Translations under genes and position numbers: made by a program | The notes under the pieces: model-generated | What the model was told of the DNA's origin: nothing | The model's database searches: none | What the model saw: only the letters and a program-made list of their open reading frames with translations | Source of the DNA: Paraburkholderia sp041321145 | GTDB taxonomy: Bacteria > Pseudomonadota > Gammaproteobacteria > Burkholderiales > Burkholderiaceae | Length of the DNA: 64,000 nt | Direction of reading: 5' to 3' | Assembly: GCF_041321145.1 (NCBI RefSeq) | Contig: NZ_JBGGWA010000002.1 | Span: forward strand, 372,001 to 436,000 | Part shown: positions 50,440-60,858 of the stretch, piece after piece | Position numbering within the stretch: the first letter of the stretch is position 1 | How the letters are laid out: each line of letters begins with the position of its first letter

Positions 50440-51105
50440 ATGCGTTTGATTCTTTTGGGTGCGCCTGGCGCGGGTAAGGGCACTCAGGCGAACTTCATCA
50501 AGGAAAAGTTCGGCATTCCGCAAATTTCCACGGGTGACATGCTGCGCGCGGCCGTCAAGGCAGGCACGCCGCTCGGCCTTGAAGCCAAGCGCTTCATGGA
50601 TGCCGGCGAACTGGTCACCGACGAACTGATCATCAACCTGGTAAAAGAACGTCTGCAGCAGCCGGACTGCGCGAACGGTTATCTGTTCGACGGTTTCCCG
50701 CGCACTATCCCGCAAGCTGAAGCCATGAAGCAGGCCGGTGTCGCGATTGATTACGTGCTGGAAATCGACGTGCCGTTCGACGAGATCATCGTGCGTATGA
50801 GCGGCCGCCGCTCGCACGCCGCGTCGGGCCGTACGTACCACGTCAAGTTCAATCCGCCGAAGGTCGAAGGTATTGACGACGTCACGGGCGAGCCGCTGAT
50901 CCAGCGTGACGACGACAAGGAAGAGACGGTCAAGAAACGCCTGGACGTATACGTTGCGCAGACCAAGCCGCTGATCGAGTACTACAACAATTGGGCGAAG
51001 AACGGCGACCCGTCGAGCTCGCTGAAGGCGCCGCAATATCGGCGCATTTCGGGCCTCGGCACGGTCGAAGACATTCGTACCCGCGCGTTCGACGCGTTGA
51101 AGTAA
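50440..51105 (+). CDS. adk: adenylate kinase
   Basis: A 221-aa enzyme converting AMP + ATP to two ADP. It has P-loop GAPGAGKGTQ (7-16), DGFPRTIPQAEAM and the LID segment with SGRRSHAASGRTYHVKFNPPKVEGIDDVTGEPLIQRDDDKEETV (long LID type, no zinc Cys). GGAGATATCAC precedes ATG 50440. Followed by a clear terminator. A 215-bp gap upstream holds its promoter. Confidence 0.97.
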   Translation: MRLILLGAPGAGKGTQANFIKEKFGIPQISTGDMLRAAVKAGTPLGLEAKRFMDAGELVTDELIINLVKERLQQPDCANGYLFDGFPRTIPQAEAMKQAGVAIDYVLEIDVPFDEIIVRMSGRRSHAASGRTYHVKFNPPKVEGIDDVTGEPLIQRDDDKEETVKKRLDVYVAQTKPLIEYYNNWAKNGDPSSSLKAPQYRRISGLGTVEDIRTRAFDALK

Positions 51106-51131
51106 TCTCGCCTCTGTAAGTGCTGTTCGAG

Positions 51132-51156
51132 AAACCCGCCCATTCCGGCGGGTTTT
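51132..51156 (+). terminator. Rho-independent terminator of adk
   Basis: AAACCCGCC (51132-51140) and GGCGGGTTT (51147-51155), loop CATTCC, followed by TTT. Confidence 0.9.
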
Positions 51157-51374
51157 TTATTGCGCGCCGCGTGGCGTGGCGCGCACCTCCGCTTGCATTT
51201 GTCCGCCACGCCCCGCATTAATTAGCCATCCGTAGCGGTTCCCTGCACTGCGTGTCGCGACACACCCCCCACCCACCCGCCGCTGCGCTTTCCGCATCGC
51301 AGCATAGCCGTTACAATCGTTCATCGAAAAAATACTCGATCGAGACATTACTGAACCGTAGCAAAGGAGAAGAC

Positions 51375-52133
51375 ATGGAGATTCGTGACAACGTATTCCT
51401 GATCACCGGCGGTGCATCGGGCCTCGGCGCGGCCACGGCGCGCCTGTTCGTCGAGAATGGCGGCAAGGTGGTGCTCGCCGATCTGAATCAGGACGCCGGT
51501 GAGGCGCTCGCGAAAGAACTCGGCGGCGTGTTCGTCAAGTGCGACGTGAGCCGCGAAGACGACGCCACGCAAGCAGTCGAAGCCGCAACGAAGCTCGGCA
51601 CGCTGCGCGGCCTCATCAATTGCGCGGGCGTCGCGCCGGCTATCAAGACGGTGGGCAAGGACGGTCCGCATCCGCTCGAGTCGTTCTCGCGCACCATCTC
51701 CATCAATCTGATCGGCACCTTCAACATGATCCGGCTCGCCGCCGCGGCGATGTCGAAGAACGAGCCGAATGCGAATGGCGAGCGTGGCGTGATCATCAAC
51801 ACGGCATCGGTGGCCGCGTACGACGGCCAGATCGGCCAGGCGGCTTATGCGGCGTCCAAGAGCGGCGTGGTCGGCATGACGCTGCCGATCGCACGCGATC
51901 TCTCGCGCAACGCGATCCGCGTGATGACGATTGCGCCCGGTATCTTCGAAACACCGATGCTGCTCGGCATGCCGCAGGAAGTGCAGGACGCGCTCGGCGC
52001 GATGGTGCCGTTCCCGCCGCGTCTGGGCAAGCCATCCGAATACGCGATGCTGGCCAAGCAGATCTTCGACAATCCGATGCTCAACGGCGAAGTGATTCGT
52101 CTGGACGGCGCGATCCGGATGCAGCCGAAGTAA
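51375..52133 (+). CDS. SDR family 3-hydroxyacyl-CoA dehydrogenase-like protein
   Basis: A 252-aa NAD-dependent SDR resembling 17-beta-HSD10/3-hydroxy-2-methylbutyryl-CoA dehydrogenase. It has TGGASGLG (11-18), NCAG, Ser in NTASVAAYDGQIGQAAYAASK (Tyr/Lys YAASK) and the helix APGIFETPMLLGMPQEVQDALGAMVPFPPRLGKPSEYA typical of that group. AAAGGAGA precedes ATG 51375; the frame is open upstream to 51252 without homology. Likely in branched-chain or fatty-acid beta-oxidation. Ends before a bidirectional terminator. Confidence 0.9.
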   Translation: MEIRDNVFLITGGASGLGAATARLFVENGGKVVLADLNQDAGEALAKELGGVFVKCDVSREDDATQAVEAATKLGTLRGLINCAGVAPAIKTVGKDGPHPLESFSRTISINLIGTFNMIRLAAAAMSKNEPNANGERGVIINTASVAAYDGQIGQAAYAASKSGVVGMTLPIARDLSRNAIRVMTIAPGIFETPMLLGMPQEVQDALGAMVPFPPRLGKPSEYAMLAKQIFDNPMLNGEVIRLDGAIRMQPK

Positions 52134-52175
52134 CGGGGATATCCAGCGTGCCGCTTCAGGCGGCTGCGCCAATGA

Positions 52176-52210
52176 AAAACGCCTGCACATGAACCCTGTG
52201 CAGGCGTTTT
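52176..52210. terminator. bidirectional terminator
   Basis: AAAACGCCTGCACA (52176-52189) and TGTGCAGGCGTTTT (52197-52210) pair perfectly around a 7-nt loop, between two convergent genes, with T-rich flanks on both strands. Confidence 0.92.
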
Positions 52211-52236
52211 GTTTTGACTCGTTAGAAAGCGCCTTT

Positions 52237-53079
52237 CTAGTCGCGATCGTCGTGCTGGGCGCGTTGACGCAATTCATGCAACTGCGACTCCACCACCGTC
52301 GCGTCTTCGGCGTCCGGCCGGTCGCCGAGATAGCGCTCGAGATCCTCGAGCGCCGGGCGCAGATAATCGAGCCGCGCATAGGCGAAACCGCGATCGCGCA
52401 CTTCCTCGATACTTTCGGGCAACAGGATCACGAGACGCTGCTGCACCGCCAACAGACGCTGCCAGCGTTCCGTCTGAAGATAAGTGGACTTCAGATTGCG
52501 CAGCATGCGAGCGATGATCTCGCGGCGCGTGGCCGGTTGCAGCAGCATGCGCAGCGCCCGGCTCACCGACTCGCCCGCCGACGCCACATACGGCTCCAGC
52601 ATGTCCACCATCTGCGATTCGGACAGCGAATGCCCCGTGGTCGGGTCGAGCATCACGTCGCCCTCAGGCGTCGTCACGCGTAACAGGAAGTGACCCGGAA
52701 ACGACACGCCCCGCGCCGGAATGCCGATCTGCTCGGCCATCTCCAGATATAGCACTGCCAGCGAAATCGGAATGCCACGGCGCCGTCTGAGCACGGCATT
52801 CAGATGGCTATTGTCGGGATCGTAATAATCGTTGAGGTTGCTGGCGAAACCCAGCTCGCGGAAGAAGAACCGGTTCAGGACACCGACCTTCTGCTTGATG
52901 TCGGCTTCGTCCGGCATGCGGCGCTGCAGGCGTACCACCAGCTCGTCGATTTCGGCCAGCGTGCCTTGCAGATCGAGATCGGGGTAAGCGTCCTGCGCGA
53001 GCGAGAGCGCTGCCTCGGTCAGCGGCAGGCTGTCGTCGTCGGCAACCAGCGTGCTGAAATAGTCGAGAACCCGCGTCAT
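52237..53079 (-). CDS. SirB1 family transglutaminase-like/TPR protein
   Basis: A 280-aa protein with a transglutaminase-like domain (FFFRELGFASNLNDYYDPDNSHLNAVLRRRRGIPISLAVLYLEMAEQIGIPARGVSFPGHFLLRV, about 70-140) in which the active Cys is absent, and TPR-like helices at the C-terminus (LPESIEEVRDRGFAYARLDYLRPALEDLERYL). The SirB1/YchA family is widespread, and its function is unclear. ATG 53079 is used; its ribosome site is weak. It follows murJ closely (5 bp), so they may be co-transcribed. Confidence 0.85.
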   Translation of the reverse strand: MTRVLDYFSTLVADDDSLPLTEAALSLAQDAYPDLDLQGTLAEIDELVVRLQRRMPDEADIKQKVGVLNRFFFRELGFASNLNDYYDPDNSHLNAVLRRRRGIPISLAVLYLEMAEQIGIPARGVSFPGHFLLRVTTPEGDVMLDPTTGHSLSESQMVDMLEPYVASAGESVSRALRMLLQPATRREIIARMLRNLKSTYLQTERWQRLLAVQQRLVILLPESIEEVRDRGFAYARLDYLRPALEDLERYLGDRPDAEDATVVESQLHELRQRAQHDDRD

Positions 53080-53084
53080 CGTGA

Positions 53085-54635
53085 TCACTTCACTCGCCTT
53101 TTGAAATACGCGTACTTGAAGCCCATCAGCCAAAGCATACCGAAATATAGCGCGGCGAACAGAACGAGGCATGCCCCCAGCAACACGATACGGTCGAGCG
53201 GGCGATCATGCATGCCGATCCAGTCGAAGCTGATCGCCAGCCAATGCATCGTGCCGCCGAGCACCAGACAGGCGCCGAGCAACTGCACGAAGAATTTGAG
53301 CCAACCGTTCGACGGCATGTAGATGCCGCGCTTGCGCAGGCCGAGGAACAAGAACAGCGCGTTGACGCACGCGCCGAGCCCGACGCTCAAGGTCAGGCCC
53401 GCATGCGCGAAAATCGGCACGAACAGAAAGTTGCTCAACTGCGTGACGATCAGCACGCCGACGCCGATCTTCACCGGCGTCTTGATGTCCTGCTTCGCGT
53501 AGAAGCCCGGTGCGAGAATTTTGATCAGAATCAGGCCGATCAGGCCAATGCCGTAAGCCGACAGCGCACGGCCGACCATCACCACCGAGTTGCCGTCGAA
53601 CTTGCCGTAGTGAAATAGCGTGGCGGTAAGCGGCAGGGCGAAGAAAAACAGCGCGACAGCGCTCGGCGCGGCCAGCAGGAAAGTGACGCGCAGACCCCAG
53701 TCGAGCAGCGAGGAATACTCGTGCGGATCGGCGTCGACGTGCGCCTTCGACAAACTCGGCAGCAGAATCGTGCCGAGCGCGACGCCGAGCAGCGCGGTCG
53801 GAAACTCCATCAGCCGATCCGCGTAGTTGATCCACGAAACGGCGCCCGGGCCGATGCGCGATGCAATATTGGTGTTGATGATCAGGCTGATCTGCGCGAC
53901 CGACACGGCGAACATCGCCGGCACCATCTTCGACAGCACGCGCTTCACGCCGCGATGCGCAAGCGCCTTCAGCGGATTCAGGCCGATGCGCGGCAGCATG
54001 TCGATCTTCTTCAGACCCGGCAGTTGCACGATGAATTGCAACACGCCGCCGGCGATCACCGCCCACGCCAGCGCATAGACCGGCGTTTGCAAGCGCGGCG
54101 CGACGAACACGGCCGCGAAGATGAAGGCGACGTTCAGCAGGACCGGTGCGAAAGCGGGCAGTGAAAAATTCTTGTACGTATTCAGCACGCCCGACGCCAG
54201 CGACGTCAGCGAGATGAAAATGATGTACGGGAACATGATGCGCGTCATCGTCACGGCGAGTTCATACGCGTGACCTTCATGCGTGAGACCGGACGCGACA
54301 ATGAACACCACGCCCGACGCCCCCACCACTCCGATCACCGAGAGGATCGCGAGCGCCCAGGCCAGCACGGTGGAGGTGGCGTCGACGAGCGCCTTGGTGG
54401 CGTCGTGTCCTTGCTGGTTCTTGAACTCCGCGAGAATCGGGACGAAGGCCTGCGAGAACGCGCCTTCGGCGGAAATACGGCGCAGCAGGTTTGGAATACG
54501 GAAGGCGACGTAAAACGCGTCAGTGTATTGACTGGCACCGAACGCACGAGCGATCAGCGTTTCGCGGGCCAGTCCGGTCACGCGCGACAGCAGCGTGAAG
54601 CCGCTGACCGTCAGCAGGGCTCGGAATAGATTCAT
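53085..54635 (-). CDS. murJ: lipid II flippase MurJ
   Basis: A 516-aa inner-membrane flippase for the peptidoglycan precursor lipid II, of the MOP superfamily. Family start MNLFRALLTVSGFTLLSRVTGLARETLIARAFGASQYTDAFYVAFRIPNLLRRISAEGAFSQAFVPIL is complete; it has 14-ish hydrophobic segments by family. ATG 54635 is fixed by homology. Divergent from rpsT, as in many proteobacteria. The SirB1-like gene follows. Confidence 0.96.
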   Translation of the reverse strand: MNLFRALLTVSGFTLLSRVTGLARETLIARAFGASQYTDAFYVAFRIPNLLRRISAEGAFSQAFVPILAEFKNQQGHDATKALVDATSTVLAWALAILSVIGVVGASGVVFIVASGLTHEGHAYELAVTMTRIMFPYIIFISLTSLASGVLNTYKNFSLPAFAPVLLNVAFIFAAVFVAPRLQTPVYALAWAVIAGGVLQFIVQLPGLKKIDMLPRIGLNPLKALAHRGVKRVLSKMVPAMFAVSVAQISLIINTNIASRIGPGAVSWINYADRLMEFPTALLGVALGTILLPSLSKAHVDADPHEYSSLLDWGLRVTFLLAAPSAVALFFFALPLTATLFHYGKFDGNSVVMVGRALSAYGIGLIGLILIKILAPGFYAKQDIKTPVKIGVGVLIVTQLSNFLFVPIFAHAGLTLSVGLGACVNALFLFLGLRKRGIYMPSNGWLKFFVQLLGACLVLGGTMHWLAISFDWIGMHDRPLDRIVLLGACLVLFAALYFGMLWLMGFKYAYFKRRVK

Positions 54636-55142
54636 GGGGCGCTTATTATACGGGTGCCGCAGGTGCGGACGACGAGCCGGAACGCGAGTCGGACCGATTT
54701 GCGCCGCAGACGTTCGTTGGGATGAGCGGATCGGACCGTTTTTTGTTGTCTGCCGCACACCTCACCTGTCCCGCTCTCGCCGGCAAACCCGGAGCCCGTG
54801 GCGGCTTACAGAATCCAGAAGCGTGCGCGGCAGCGCTGCACATCAGGATTGGCGAATCCCCCGTTGCCACGTGCCTGATTTTGTTGCTATAATCGCCGGT
54901 TTCGAAGCTCGCTCAATTTTCGGACGGGGTTCGGCACGCGATACTCAAACGGCACGCAAGCCGTATTGAGGCGCCCACCAAACTCGAAAAACTCCGGAAC
55001 ACGGGCCAGCCTTCGCGTAGTTCGATCGATTATTTCGACACTTTTGCGCTCTTGGGCAATCGCTTCCAAGAGTTCGATCTAAAAGCAGCACCTACCGCTT
55101 GAAGGTCAGGTACTGGAAACAGGAACAGGATAAGGAACCGTC
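54636..55142. other. murJ/rpsT intergenic region with rpsT promoter and leader
   Basis: A 507-bp stretch without genes. It holds a sigma-70-like promoter reading toward rpsT (54864-54893) and a leader of about 240 nt with a hairpin CTCTTGG (55049-55055) / CCAAGAG (55066-55072). S20 is autoregulated in E. coli, so this leader may be the control site. Confidence 0.55.
54864..54893 (+). promoter_or_regulatory. sigma-70-type promoter for rpsT
   Basis: TTGCCA (54864-54869) is separated by 18 bp from a perfect TATAAT (54888-54893). Start of transcription would be near 54900, giving a leader of about 240 nt before rpsT. Confidence 0.75.
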
Positions 55143-55421
55143 ATGGCTAACACCGCACAAGCACGCAAGCGCGCCCGCCAGGCCGCCAAGGCAAACTCGC
55201 ACAACTCGGCACTGCGCTCGAAGTTCCGCACGGCTATCAAGGCTGTTCGCAAGGCAATCGAAGCCGGCGACAAGGCTAAGGCCGTCGAGATCTTCCAAGC
55301 GTCGTCGAAGACCATCGACATCATCGCCGACAAGAAAATCGTTCACAAGAACAAGGCAGCTCGCAACAAGAGCCGTCTCGCTGCAGCCCTCAAGGGTCTG
55401 CAAGCGCCCGCAGCGCAGTAA
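55143..55421 (+). CDS. rpsT: 30S ribosomal protein S20
   Basis: A 92-aa basic 16S rRNA-binding protein of the small subunit. It begins MANTAQARKRARQAAKANSHNSALRSKFRTAIKAVRKAIEAG, the family signature. GGATAAGGAACCGTC precedes ATG 55143. Followed by a terminator. The leader and promoter lie upstream. Confidence 0.98.
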   Translation: MANTAQARKRARQAAKANSHNSALRSKFRTAIKAVRKAIEAGDKAKAVEIFQASSKTIDIIADKKIVHKNKAARNKSRLAAALKGLQAPAAQ

Positions 55422-55473
55422 ATCCGGTCAGCCCGCTTCGGTGGGCTACCTCCTGTTTCCGCTGCATCAGAAT

Positions 55474-55496
55474 GGCTCGCTTCGGCGAGCTTTTTT
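55474..55496 (+). terminator. Rho-independent terminator of rpsT
   Basis: GCTCGC (55475-55480), TTCG tetraloop, GCGAGC (55485-55490), then TTTTTT: a textbook intrinsic terminator. Confidence 0.92.
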
Positions 55497-55591
55497 GCTT
55501 GGGGCTTGTTAAGCCTGATCTCGGTCCGCGCGCGTGTCAGCTGGCGGCTATGTTGAAGCCTCCGCTGAAGCCAACGCTTCTTTCAGGCATA

Positions 55592-55617
55592 AAAAAACCC
55601 GCTGCCGGCGGGTTTTG
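55592..55617. terminator. second terminator, between convergent genes
   Basis: AAAACCCGC (55594-55602) and GCGGGTTTT (55608-55616), with A/T runs on both sides, so it can work in both directions and serves the DUF3579 gene ending at 55640. Confidence 0.8.
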
Positions 55618-55639
55618 TTTTGCTGATCCTGCTTGCGCC

Positions 55640-55984
55640 TTAAAGCGTGTTCTTACCCTGCTGCGTGCCGTGTTCAGGTGGCAACTCACACGCCTCGGTG
55701 ACGACGAGGTCATTGTCTTTCGCAAAGTTCAGGACGAAATCGAAGGCCATCGGTTCGATGTCGCGCAAGCGCGAATCGAGAATCACGCATTTGAGGTCGC
55801 CAAGCATGGTTGGCCGGACGTACAGCGAGTATTGCAGGTAAGCGTTCCGCCCCCTGCCGCCCGGGCTGGGGCCGAAGCATGACATCACGCCTGCGAGCCG
55901 CTCCGACCAGTCGCTCGGCCGAAACTTTCTTCCCGTCGACGTAATGCCCTGAATGAAATATTCGGTTGGAACTGCTTCGGCCAT
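55640..55984 (-). CDS. DUF3579 family protein
   Basis: A 114-aa protein of a beta-proteobacterial family with unknown role: FIQGITSTGRKFRPSDWSERLAGVMSCFGP, then YSLYVRPTMLGDLKCVILDSRLRDIEPMAFDFVLNFAKDNDLVV. ATG 55984 begins MAEAVPTEYF; longer frames upstream are not coding. It is divergent from argF, a layout I recall from other Burkholderia. No signal peptide. Confidence 0.85.
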   Translation of the reverse strand: MAEAVPTEYFIQGITSTGRKFRPSDWSERLAGVMSCFGPSPGGRGRNAYLQYSLYVRPTMLGDLKCVILDSRLRDIEPMAFDFVLNFAKDNDLVVTEACELPPEHGTQQGKNTL

Positions 55985-56419
55985 GTAGGAATACCTGTGT
56001 GACTGCCCAGCGGGATGACGGCAAAGCGGCTTTGAGGATGCCTGAACACGCCGCAGACGCAAGCAAATGCCGCTACGGAGCGCTACGCCACCATACGCCG
56101 CGAAGGCTGGTTGAACCGCCTCAACGTTCATCATGACGGCGCACGGCGAAAAAACTTTCCGCGTCGCGCGAGCCGTGTCCCGTAAGCGGAATACCGGCCT
56201 GCTGGGCTTTGGGATAACCGCCAGATTATAGCGCAGCGGACCTTTTTCCGCAGCGCACACAAGCTTTGTCTGATGGTTGCGCGAGGCTTTCAGGCAGCTC
56301 GCCCGGCCTTTTGGCCGACTCGTCAAACGGAGCGAAATCCTTTATGCTGCATTGAGTTACCACAAACGACGGCGGCGCCGTCCGGCAATCCTGCCGGGTG
56401 AGACCGCCGTATTTGTTTC
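55985..56419. other. DUF3579/argF intergenic region
   Basis: A 435-bp region with no supported gene. It ends near an AT-richer part with argF's start region at 56400. A hairpin-like GGCGGCGCCGTCC is seen near 56370, and no ARG-box was recognised. Confidence 0.4.
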
Positions 56420-57349
56420 ATGACCGCCAAGAAAATTCGCCATTACCTGCAGTTCAAGGATTTCTCGCTGGAAGACTACGAGTACGTGCTGGAACGCGCG
56501 CGCATTCTGAAACGCAAATTCAAGAACTACGAGACTTACCACCCGCTGCACGACCGCACGCTCGCGATGATCTTCGAGAAAAACTCGACTCGCACGCGCC
56601 TGTCGTTCGAAGCCGGCATCTTCCAACTGGGCGGCCACGCCGTCTTCATGAGCACGCGCGACACGCAGCTCGGCCGCGGCGAACCGATCGAAGACGCAGC
56701 GCAAGTGATCTCGCGCATGGTCGACATCATCATGATCCGCACGTTCGGCCAGGACATCCTGCAGCGCTTTTCCGAGAATTCGCGCGTGCCGGTGATCAAC
56801 GGGCTGACCAACGAATATCACCCTTGCCAGGTGCTGGCAGACATCTTCACTTACTTCGAGCACCGCGGGCCGATTCGCGACAAGACGGTTGCGTGGGTGG
56901 GCGACGCCAACAACATGCTGTACACGTGGATCGAAGCGGCCCAGATTCTCGGCTTCAGGCTGCGCCTGTCCACGCCGCCGGGCTACAAGCTCGACCGCGC
57001 GATGGTCGCCGCCGAAAGCGCACCGTTCTACGAGGAATTCGACGATCCGAACGAAGCTTGCGCCGGCGCCGACCTGGTCACTACGGACGTGTGGACCAGC
57101 ATGGGATTCGAAGCCGAAAACGAAGCACGCAAGAAAGCCTTTGCAGATTGGTGCGTAGACGCCGAAATGATGGCGCGCGCCAATCCGGATGCACTCTTCA
57201 TGCACTGCCTGCCGGCCCACCGCGGCGAGGAAGTCAGCGCGGAAGTGATCGACGGCCCGCAAAGCGTCGTGTGGGACGAAGCCGAAAACCGCCTGCACGT
57301 GCAAAAAGCGTTGATGGAATATCTGCTGCTTGGCAAGCTGAATCACTAA
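56420..57349 (+). CDS. argF: ornithine carbamoyltransferase
   Basis: A 309-aa enzyme making citrulline from ornithine and carbamoyl phosphate in arginine synthesis. It has the carbamoyl-phosphate motif STRTR (56-60), HPCQVLADI (about 134-142) and the ornithine motif HCLPAHRGEE (about 261-270). ATG 56420 is fixed by homology; there is little ribosome-site signal. argG follows 238 bp downstream in the same direction, so the pair covers two consecutive steps of the pathway. Confidence 0.97.
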   Translation: MTAKKIRHYLQFKDFSLEDYEYVLERARILKRKFKNYETYHPLHDRTLAMIFEKNSTRTRLSFEAGIFQLGGHAVFMSTRDTQLGRGEPIEDAAQVISRMVDIIMIRTFGQDILQRFSENSRVPVINGLTNEYHPCQVLADIFTYFEHRGPIRDKTVAWVGDANNMLYTWIEAAQILGFRLRLSTPPGYKLDRAMVAAESAPFYEEFDDPNEACAGADLVTTDVWTSMGFEAENEARKKAFADWCVDAEMMARANPDALFMHCLPAHRGEEVSAEVIDGPQSVVWDEAENRLHVQKALMEYLLLGKLNH

Positions 57350-57587
57350 GCGAGCCACTGCGCAGCACCTGCGTGAAGCGCGACGGGGGCCTTGAATACG
57401 AGGCAAGGCAACCCCGTCAGTGCCACGCGTCGGGCCGGCGTCCACAGTTGCACGCGGACCCGGCTATGTCACCGCACTGCCCCAAAAACGCGGGCACCCT
57501 GCGGTTTAGTGTCAAAATAGTGGTTTTCCGCGCTCCGGAACCGCCGGTTCGCCTTGTTTTCCAGCTTTTTCCAGCTACGAGTTCACC

Positions 57588-58814
<1,227 letters not shown>

Positions 58815-58838
58815 GCATTGGAGGCGTCCCAGTGAAGG

Positions 58839-58864
58839 CTTAACTTCGCGTGAGCGAAGTTAAG
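58839..58864 (+). other. perfect 11-bp hairpin with GTGA loop downstream of argG
   Basis: CTTAACTTCGC (58839-58849) and GCGAAGTTAAG (58854-58864) pair perfectly around the GNRA-type loop GTGA. There is no T run, so it is not a terminator on its own. Confidence 0.75.
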
Positions 58865-58902
58865 CGCCGCGAGGCGCGGCCGGAGCCGAAGCGCGGATGC
58901 GA

Positions 58903-58938
58903 AAAAAGGCGCCGGGAGGAAACTCCCGGCGCCTTTTT
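58903..58938. terminator. strong terminator after argG
   Basis: AAAAAGGCGCCGGGAG (58903-58918) and CTCCCGGCGCCTTTTT (58923-58938) form a perfect 16-bp stem with GAAA tetraloop. T runs exist on both strands, so it may also end murB on the other side. Confidence 0.93.
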
Positions 58939-59069
58939 CAATTGCGGCATCCCGCTCCCCCTGCCACGAAAAGCCAGCCCCGCCTTCAACTCCAAATTGC
59001 TTTTGCGAGCGCCAAACCCCTCTGCGCCGCCCGGTCGGCCGCCATTGACCGGCACCGGTGCCTGCTGCG

Positions 59070-60110
59070 TCACAAACAAACCGGCTCCGCTTCCAACTTC
59101 ACGCCAAACCGCGCCAGCACATCCTGCTGAATCGCATTCGCGAGCGCCAACACCTCCGCCCCGCTCGCCCCACCGCGATTGACCAATACCAAGGCCTGCC
59201 GCTCATGAACCGCCGCGGCGCCCATCGCCCGGCCTTTCCACCCGCATCGATCGATCAGCCAGCCTGCGGCAAGCTTCACCCGGCCGTCCGGCTGAAGGTA
59301 GGACACGACCTCCGGCTCCCGTACCTTTAGCGCCTCGAACTCCACCGCTTCGACCACCGGATTCTTGAAGAAACTTCCCGCATTGCCGAGCACTAGCGGA
59401 TCAGGCAGTTTTGCACGCCGCACCGCGACCACCGCATTGAAGATCGCCTGCGCAGCCGGCTGCGTGCCGTCATGGCCGCCCGCGGCCAGCTCACGCGCAA
59501 GATCCGCATACCCGGCGCGAGGCTGCCAAACCTTCGGCAAACGGAAAGTGACCGATGTGATCACGAAACGGTCGCGCCCTTCGCGCTTGAAAAAACTGTC
59601 GCGATAGCCGAATCGGCAAGCGTCAGCATCGAGTTCGACTACGGCGCCCGTTTCCAGCTCCACCGCCCGCAGCGACGCAAAGCGCTCGCACATTTCCAGG
59701 CCGTAAGCGCCGATATTCTGAATCGGCGCCGCTCCTACCGTACCCGGAATCAGCGCGAGGTTCTCCAATCCAGACAGCCCTTGCGACAAAGTCCATGCCA
59801 CAAACTCATGCCACGGCTCGCCTGCCGCCGCCTCGACGTACCACGCGTGGTCGTCCTCGCGCACGATGCGGCGGCCTTGCATCTCCACCAGCAGGACCAA
59901 TCCGGCGAAGTCGCCCGTCAACACGACGTTGCTGCCGCCGCCCAGCACCAGCCGCGGCAGGCCGGCAACACGCGGATCGCGCACGGCCGCCATCAGTTGC
60001 GCTTCGCGCTCGATCCGGCACGCAAACTGCGCGCGGACATCAAAGCCGAAGGTGTTATGCGCCTTCAGCGGATAGCCGGCAAGAAAGGCAGCAGAATCGG
60101 ATTGAGACAT
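59070..60110 (-). CDS. murB: UDP-N-acetylenolpyruvoylglucosamine reductase
   Basis: A 346-aa FAD enzyme for peptidoglycan precursor synthesis (type I). It shows NTFGFDVRAQFACRIE, LGGGSNVVLTGDF (FAD-binding), NLALIPGTVGAAPIQNIGAYG, GYRDSFFKRE and NAGSFFKNPVV with the catalytic Ser. ATG 60110 is chosen by homology; the frame is open to 60188. Divergent from yajQ. Confidence 0.96.
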   Translation of the reverse strand: MSQSDSAAFLAGYPLKAHNTFGFDVRAQFACRIEREAQLMAAVRDPRVAGLPRLVLGGGSNVVLTGDFAGLVLLVEMQGRRIVREDDHAWYVEAAAGEPWHEFVAWTLSQGLSGLENLALIPGTVGAAPIQNIGAYGLEMCERFASLRAVELETGAVVELDADACRFGYRDSFFKREGRDRFVITSVTFRLPKVWQPRAGYADLARELAAGGHDGTQPAAQAIFNAVVAVRRAKLPDPLVLGNAGSFFKNPVVEAVEFEALKVREPEVVSYLQPDGRVKLAAGWLIDRCGWKGRAMGAAAVHERQALVLVNRGGASGAEVLALANAIQQDVLARFGVKLEAEPVCL

Positions 60111-60294
60111 CAGAATGAGAATAATGAAACGACGAATCAAACAACAACGGGCCCCCGCCGCGCGACAATGTGCGACGGCCTTGGGCAAAAGGGAGTGGCG
60201 TCGGTAAAATGACGTCCGGTCCGTGATTATAGCGAGTGCCCCGTGAGCAGCCGACCGGCCGCGCCACGCACCGCAGCACTATTGGGAGAAAACA

Positions 60295-60780
60295 ATGCCA
60301 TCGTTCGACGTCGTCTGCGAAGCAAACATGATCGAAGTCAAGAACGCGATCGAGCAGTCCAACAAGGAAATTTCAACGCGCTTCGACTTCAAAGGGTCGG
60401 ACGCGCGCCTCGAGCACAAGGAAAACGAAATCACCGCCTATGCCGACGACGACTTCAAACTCGGCCAGGTGAAAGACGTCATGCTGTCGAAAATGGCTAA
60501 GCGCAACGTGGACGGGCGCTTCCTCGACTATGGAAAGATCGAGAAGATCGGCGGCGACAAGGTCAAGCAGGTCATCACGATCAAGAAGGGCGTGTCCGGC
60601 GATCTTTCCAAGAAAATCGTGCGCCTCGTGAAGGACAGCAAGATCAAGGTCCAGGCGAGCATTCAGGGCGACGCGGTGCGCATCACGGGCGGCAAGCGTG
60701 ACGATCTGCAAAGCGTGATCGCGATGCTGCGCAAAGATGTGACCGATACCCCGCTCGACTTCAACAACTTCCGCGATTAA
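60295..60780 (+). CDS. yajQ: YajQ family nucleotide-binding protein
   Basis: A 161-aa protein of the YajQ family. It begins MPSFDVVCEANMIEVKNAIEQSNKEISTRFDFKGSDA and has two RNP-like folds by family; some members bind c-di-GMP (e.g. XC_3703 of Xanthomonas), others nucleotides. GGGAGAAAAC precedes ATG 60295. It is followed by plsY, which is on the other strand. Given two other c-di-GMP-related genes in the window this link is notable, but binding here is unproven. Confidence 0.93.
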   Translation: MPSFDVVCEANMIEVKNAIEQSNKEISTRFDFKGSDARLEHKENEITAYADDDFKLGQVKDVMLSKMAKRNVDGRFLDYGKIEKIGGDKVKQVITIKKGVSGDLSKKIVRLVKDSKIKVQASIQGDAVRITGGKRDDLQSVIAMLRKDVTDTPLDFNNFRD

Positions 60781-60858
60781 GCACGTATCGCGCTGGACGC
60801 CGGGACCGCACCGACACACGCTGGCTCAAGCGACGGCCAGCGCGCCCTTCTCTCCCGT

